Shown here: positions 59,054-64,000 of the stretch, one piece after another
Layout: every line of letters starts with the position of its first letter
How positions within the stretch are numbered: the stretch's first letter is position 1
Source: Diorhabda sublineata
Lineage: Eukaryota; Arthropoda; Insecta; Coleoptera; Chrysomelidae
Direction: 5' to 3'
Assembly: GCF_026230105.1 (NCBI RefSeq)
Contig: NC_079477.1
Coordinates: 11,289,001 to 11,353,000, forward strand
Length of the DNA stretch: 64,000 bases
Made by a program: the position numbers and the translations under genes
Notes under the pieces: model-generated
What the model was told of the DNA's origin: nothing
Seen by the model: the letters and a program-made list of their open reading frames with translations, nothing else
Database searches by the model: none

Positions 59054-59350
59054 GATTTATTCAGTCACTACTTAAGGGACCTTTTATCTCCAGTGTATAG
59101 AGCTAATCAACAATATCTTATAGTCACCACTTTAATATTAAAAATCTTTTACGTTTTAAAGAAATAGATTGAATTAGCGAGAGTTTTTTTGGTTTTTGAT
59201 GGCAATGTGCGATGACGAAGTCAATCTATTCTATTTATTTAAACATATAAGATTTTTAATACTAGTTTGATAACTATAAGATGTTGTTAGATTAACTAGT
59301 TACATGATAACTTAAGACAGAAGGTCCCTTAAGTAAGGACTAAATAAATC
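59054..59350. repeat. ~300-bp foldback palindrome (MITE-like)
   Basis: The left arm (59054 to about 59178) and right arm (about 59220-59350) are inverted copies of each other over about 125-130 bp with scattered mismatches. Matching landmarks are GATTTATTCAGTC / GGACTAAATAAATC at the outer ends, CTTAAGGGACC / GGTCCCTTAAG next, ACAATATCTTATAGT / ACTATAAGATGTTGT, and ATTAAAAATCTT / AAGATTTTTAAT towards the centre. The spacer is about 40 bp. This is the shape of a foldback element or of a single-hairpin MITE. No target duplication was confirmed. Confidence 0.88.
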
Positions 59351-59789
59351 AAGGTAGAAGACTTAGTTTTTCTTTTGATGGTATCTGATTACTTTTTGTA
59401 GATGGATCTCTTTTTTTCCTTTCCAGTAACCTGTACTTCTTAAATACCACAACGATTTCTCTTATAGCCCCACTCTTTTTCTAATGAGCTTTTTTCATTT
59501 TTGTAGGTGGTTTTCCGGTTCCACTTCTTGAGCTTCAGCTACAGTTTTTCTCAAAGCCCACTCCCTGTCTCTATGGTTTTTTTCTGGGATGTTTTGATGT
59601 TGCAATTTTTGTCAAGTCTGATAAATTGAGAATTCCTACACTTTAATACTTACTACCAAAGTCGACATTAATTAGATGTCACCCGGCCAGACTTGTAACT
59701 CTCAAAGGGCCCACGTGTGTTTGACCGGATATGAATAATGCAGAACCGATATCCATCAGCACAACGGGACTTTGGAGTACTTGAAACGT
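59351..59789. other. no gene recognised
   Basis: Contains one short minus frame (59679-59870) without motif. Nothing else supported. Confidence 0.45.
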
Positions 59790-60045
59790 ATTAATATATT
59801 TTGAATTTATCCAACCAACGTTCGAATGGTTGACTAATAATATTGATAAACCAATAAGTAAGCCATCCAATCGTCAAAGTAATAGTAGGTAGCCATCGAA
59901 ATTATAAACGAAAATCGCAAATATTAATGTACTTCAAAATTTATTCGAACAACGTTCAAATCGATGGCAAATAATATCAATAAAACAATGAGTAAGCTTT
60001 AAGTCGTCAAACTAATATAGCAATCGAAATAATGAGAAAAATCGC
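59790..60045 (+). repeat. two-unit tandem repeat, period ~130 bp
   Basis: Unit 1 (59790-59918) and unit 2 (59923-60045) align from ATTAAT to AAATCGC with shared blocks: CAACGTTC, AATAATAT.AATAAA, AATAAGTAAGC / AATGAGTAAGC, TCGTCAAA.TAATA and the final ATCGAAAT. They are clearly diverged, so the duplication is old, or the units belong to a dispersed satellite-like repeat. Confidence 0.75.
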
Positions 60046-60429
60046 TTGCTTTTAGGGAAAATTTCTAGGCACATCCGAACAGCCATAGCCTTACTTTTTT
60101 TACACGTTGCCATGCTGATACATATTTATAATATGGGATTACAGAGTTATTTATGCAGTTAGTGTATCTAGATAACTGAACTGACATTGCAAAATATTTT
60201 AGTTTTCATATTTTTCATACACTAAACACTAACTTTTTTTATTACAAAATTGGCATCAACCTTATACTGGTTATTGGAGATTCAGTGAAAATTAAGTGTT
60301 TTATGTACATATATTTGTTGAAATAAGTATATGATCGGGATCTATTTAAAGTAATTTTTAAGGTAAGTAATATAATATGTAGGTCCTAAAATTTGCAATT
60401 GCTGTTGTTACATTTTGGTTCAGGTTTCG

Positions 60430-60990
60430 AATCTAATAAGTAGCTATGGGTTATCCCATTCATTGAGCACTTCACGCTTCAGGACTGATTTAATATCGGC
60501 AGTAGTTGAAAAGTTCACGCACTCTGCACTATCACTATTTACAGCTTCCTAAGCGGCCAGGTCTCCCTCTTCGTTTCCTTTTATTGTAGTGTGTGCGGGT
60601 CTAAGGATCCAACAAAATGTTATTTTTTCGTTGTTGTCTTGTATATATTGCAGTTATTGTTTGATTTTAATTGCTAAGGAATTTGTAGTGTGAAATTTTA
60701 ATTTCGAAGAGTTTGGATTGAGCTAAGGGAATCTTTGAGTATGAGGTGATTAGGTTCGTTTGATTAAGCGGCGATGTGTGTAGCTCGATATATTGCATAT
60801 AATTCAGCAGTAAGTGGATGAGGTTGGAGGAGTTTTTAGCATATATTTGGAGGTTAGTGTAATCATTGCGATACCCTTACCGTCTTGAGATTTCGATTCG
60901 TCTGTGTAAATGTGTACAAATTTTTTGTACTCATTGAGTATTTTATTATCACTATTTTGGTATGAATGTTTGAGATTCTAGTTATAGTAA
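60430..60990 (-). pseudogene. LINE RNase H domain fragment (I/R1/Loa-like)
   Basis: Minus-strand frames include LHTKIV-like sequence, HPLTAELYAIYRATHIAA (RNase H ..TAEL.AI..A), NHLILKDSLSSIQTLRN (.I.SDS..AL..L, with Asp to Lys at the first acidic residue) and, one frame over, an ITFCWI...H..IKGNEEGDLAA block (normally WVPGH.GI.GNE.AD.LA). These are the three motifs of the RNase H domain carried by ORF2 of some LINE clades. Stops are frequent. No RT was found on its 5' side in the window. Confidence 0.8.
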
Positions 60991-62913
60991 TATGTCGCTG
61001 ACTTTAGTATACTTCTAAAAGTTTTTATTTATAGTTTTATAAATTTTTAGAACTATGATAACTATCGAAAAAGAGTTGTTATTATAGGAACTGACACTTT
61101 CACTATTATAGTTACAGTTGCCAGATCCAGACTCGTAAACACTAATTGTATTCAAAATGTGAAGCTTCTATGTCTACTAGAAGTCCCAGAGTTTTGATGA
61201 TCGGTCAGTGAGTAAGTGACAAAATTATAAAATATAAACATGTACCGATGTTAACAAAAAAATTAAAATTTAGGGGCCAGTACTTCTCAATTAGGCGTCA
61301 TTTTCGTCGAACATCTCTCATTAGATTTTGGACGATTTTGCCATACAAAATGACTAAAAATATGAATATTATTTTGATATAGCTAGCCAATTTTGGATTC
61401 CCTTGACAGGACGGTAGGTTGAGCCAAAAATTATATCGACTCTAACCTACAAATTCGACTAAGTTATTGCGGCAGTTGTTAACATACCTTTTAGAATCTA
61501 CAGCTCTCCCAGTGACATAAAATCTGGATATTTTCTTTCGAAATCTCAGACCAAAACTTCTTCAAGGGATTTTATTTTCTCTCTATTTAACATTGTGAGG
61601 ACATTCTCCATTATTGTCCGTATACAAATAATCGTTTCATTTGATTAGATTTATTATTGTAGTGTAATATTTGCTATATAAATTAACAGGATGACATAAA
61701 ATTTATAATGTATATACATCTAAATTATTGCCTTTAATAATAGAGCTGAATTGTCAAGATCTACGGGTTTTCCTCGTCACTTTCTTAGGACCTACTGGTA
61801 ATATCACACTCGTGTCTAACAGGTGTATTATACTAGCATAAAGCACAGTTAATTCCAACGTGAATGTAACAGAAGCATATACTGAGATACATTGCAAGTT
61901 AATTAGTTCACATTCTACATGCCAAATCAAATTATCATTTCAAACAATTTGGAGTTAATGAAATTCTCTGTCGCTGACACGGTGCTTAGCAATAAAGGGA
62001 TGATCTTTGTCTTGTTATACGATATTATTATAATATCAAATCATTTGTTGTCTCGGAAACCTGTATATTTTCATTCTGTTTGAAGTTCCTGCAGCGCCAA
62101 TTATAATCGATTCCTTCAGTTTGTTATATTCGTTAATACACATTTAAAAATTATGTCAGTGGGAAATTGGGAATTCTTGAGACGTAATAACATTTTGTAA
62201 ACTAATGTTGACAGTTAGTAATCCTTCTAAGTGTCACATCTGGAGGCCCATTTAATTTCAGTTTAATGGCAAAAAGAAACTCCTAATCGAGTTTTTTAAT
62301 TATGCCAAAGAAAAATTGCGCTAATTAAAGTTGAGCTTTTTGCTGGTTAGCTAAGAAGTAAGTTACATAAGCGTTTTCTAGAATTTTTTTGAAGAATAAG
62401 GCTAGATATTGAATAATTAATTAAGAAAAATGTACGGAATATAATTTTAAGTATACAATCTTATTTCGCTCCATTAAAAAGTACCAAAAAAATTAAAATA
62501 ATATAAAAATTCATGGAAGATTGATACTATAATAGTGTACCTTTTATTAATATGAAGTGTGACTGAATATAAAGGGACAAACTGAATTTAATAAAATATT
62601 ATCTATTTTAAGGTTATATTCGAAAGATAAAACTTTGTATATTCATGGTAGAGGATAATTCTGTGCAGAAAAAATAATAAACAGGTAAATATCGGATTTG
62701 GTTTTAAACCATTTACGATTTGTTGTCTGTCTTGTTTGTTGATCAACTGCATTAATACTTCTTTAAATATGAATTCTGTTATGAGCAGTCACCAAAAGAA
62801 TTATTGGTAGTTTAAAGTTATAGATCTGACTTATTTCTTCATAATTATTTTCTACTTCATTTGAATTAAAGTAAATTTTATTTGTATCTAATTTCCTAGC
62901 TACGTATATAGAA
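60991..62913. other. no gene recognised
   Basis: AT-rich intergenic DNA upstream of the tRNA gene; no motif recognised on either strand. Confidence 0.45.
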
Positions 62914-62986
62914 GCCTCGGTAGCGCAGTAGGCAGCGCGTAAGTCTCATAATCTTAAGGTCGTGAGTTCGATCCTCACCCGGGGCA
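62914..62986 (+). tRNA. tRNA-Met (anticodon CAU), elongator type
   Basis: A 73-base gene folds into the standard cloverleaf. The acceptor stem GCCTCGG pairs with CCGGGGC (one G-U), the D arm is GCGC...GCGC, and the anticodon loop CTCATAA places CAT at 62947-62949 after the invariant T. The T arm is GTGAG TTCGATC CTCAC. The discriminator base is A, and CCA is not encoded. The anticodon stem has TAAG/CTTA pairs plus one T/T mismatch at its loop end. The absence of the initiator features (three G-C pairs at the base of the anticodon stem) makes it elongator tRNA-Met. Internal A and B boxes are intact. It charges methionine for internal AUG codons. Confidence 0.96.
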
Positions 62987-62988
62987 AC

Positions 62989-62994
62989 TTTTTT
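62989..62994 (+). terminator. RNA polymerase III terminator of the tRNA-Met gene
   Basis: A run of six T residues begins two bases after the tRNA 3' end, the usual Pol III stop signal. Confidence 0.9.
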
Positions 62995-64000
62995 ATCGTT
63001 TTTCATTTCTAAGATAGAATCTAATATATTTTCCTATATTGTCTATGAAGTACAAGGTGTTTCACTTAGTTGTTTTTTCCATTATCAATTTACCCATACA
63101 GCATACATATGAAGGGTTAACAAGAATCGATAAAGAATTTTATTAGCTACTAATCAGCTTTAGTGTCATCATAATTTATCAAATTCTTGGGATAGTTTTC
63201 ATTAGATAGGACATGTTTTTTTTTAAATCATCATTATTTTTCGGTGTCTTACTCCTCAAAATAGTCGTTTACGTATGCGTAATGTACTCATCTGACGAAA
63301 AATTATCTACTTTAAGGTTAGGAAACGGATAAAAGTCGCTAGTAGCTTTTCCTTGTACAAAGAAGGTTCGGTCTTTGCAATCCACTGTCTTTACTGATTT
63401 ATCATTTCAGGATTGAAGTGGTGGTTCCCGGTTCCTTTCACAGTTATGAATCCCCGCCACAAGCACGACTCATTTTTCTAAAACCACGCCAATGAAACTA
63501 GGAAATGGTTATTGCAATGCTCTTTTTTCCCAAAGTAACAAAGGAGGCACCTAACCTAACGTGCGGATGGTTTATACGTTCACAATCTTTTCACCAGCGG
63601 CGTAGCTAGACGTGGGCGAAGTGGGACCTCTCTCTCGGTCTCGCACTTAAAGGGGCCTCGCGATGCTTCTTTAAATGCTACGCCATCAAAATTTCTATTG
63701 ACAGTTTGCGCAATATTTCCCAATTCGATTCAGGAATATCGGGAAACAGGCTTTAATGAATGTACTCCAAAGGCCTTCCAAATCATATAAAATAGCAGTT
63801 GTAATATTCTAATTACAGAAAAGGCTTCACAAAAAAAGAAAATGTTTAATTAGGAAGTTGTAGATGAGCCTATTGTTTCTGGTAGATTCAGAATTGAAAT
63901 TTTTATTATAATGGTTGACGTCGTGCTACAAGACATCAACAAAAGATTTACTTCACTCTCTGAATATTCGACATAAATAATTTGAAATCATTGTCAAATA
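62995..64000. other. no gene recognised; hAT-end-like motif near 63600
   Basis: At 63594-63616 CCAGCGGCGTAGCTAG resembles the CAG.GGCGTAGC ends of some hAT elements, and GCTACGCC occurs inverted 75 bp on (63678-63685), giving a possible very short element. The rest shows no recognised feature. Confidence 0.4.

Noticed and set aside
63594..63688. Possible very short hAT-end MITE
   Set aside because: Only an 8-bp inverted match and a resemblance to hAT ends; no target duplication was confirmed.
1..64000. CRISPR arrays, bacterial operons, ribosome binding sites, riboswitches
   Set aside because: None seen. Intron-split genes and the element types indicate a eukaryotic nuclear sequence.

Overview
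This is a stretch of AT-rich eukaryotic nuclear DNA, almost certainly from an insect. The evidence is one recognisable multi-exon host gene of the Dpr immunoglobulin family (neuronal surface proteins), one nuclear elongator tRNA-Met gene, and a dense, layered load of decayed transposable elements of types common in insects. The order is not resolved; a large-genome beetle would fit but is a guess. There are no bacterial-type operons, CRISPR arrays or riboswitches.

Host genes. The 3' five coding exons of a Dpr-type gene lie on the + strand at 28270-28415, 36100-36316, 46109-46341, 48184-48346 and 48476-48588. All five have GT/AG boundaries and mutually compatible phases. Together they encode 289 residues: two Ig domains and a hydrophobic C-terminal tail. 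The signal-peptide exon was not found and may lie upstream of the window. A poly(A) signal follows the stop by 17 bases. The gene's introns (7.7, 9.8, 1.8 and 0.13 kb) are filled with transposons. The other confident host gene is tRNA-Met(CAU) at 62914-62986.

Mobile elements, left to right: LINE reverse transcriptase (RT) scraps (2.3-3.3 kb); a mariner fragment (7.5-7.9 kb) abutting one arm of a pair of inverted ~780-bp repeats (7.9-8.7 and 14.9-15.7 kb); a small, doubly deleted copia element with two 232-bp LTRs (8830-9993); LINE remnants (11-12 and 14.1 kb); a decayed Helitron on + (about 18.1-20.06 kb); an IS630-like DDE transposase (21.1-22.1 kb); a Helitron 5' fragment (27.2-27.9 kb); a mariner (28.6-29.4 kb); a 3.9-kb Helitron on the - strand (31738-35601) with both termini; a pogo/Tigger-like element (38.8-41.2 kb); LINE scraps (42 and 45.5 kb); a hAT (48.9-50.1 kb); two mariner pieces (52.1 and 53.6 kb); a virus-like Polinton/Maverick fragment (about 53.8-58.5 kb); a ~300-bp foldback palindrome (59.05-59.35 kb); a two-unit tandem repeat (59.8-60.05 kb); and a LINE RNase H fragment (60.4-61.0 kb).

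Most interesting signals. The 3.9-kb Helitron carries two spliceosomal-type introns (153 and 136 bp) inside its coding sequence. The related Helitron 12 kb away is uninterrupted at exactly the same two codon positions. The same 3.9-kb Helitron has lost its HUH replication-initiator domain and the helicase Walker B segment but keeps both termini. The Polinton piece retains a compact virus-like order (protease, penton-like capsid gene, a tiny basic ORF, major-capsid-like gene) with a 10-nt overlap and a TAATG stop/start overlap, plus at least one small intact ORF of unknown function. All element genes look disrupted, and nothing here appears to be a functional autonomous transposon.
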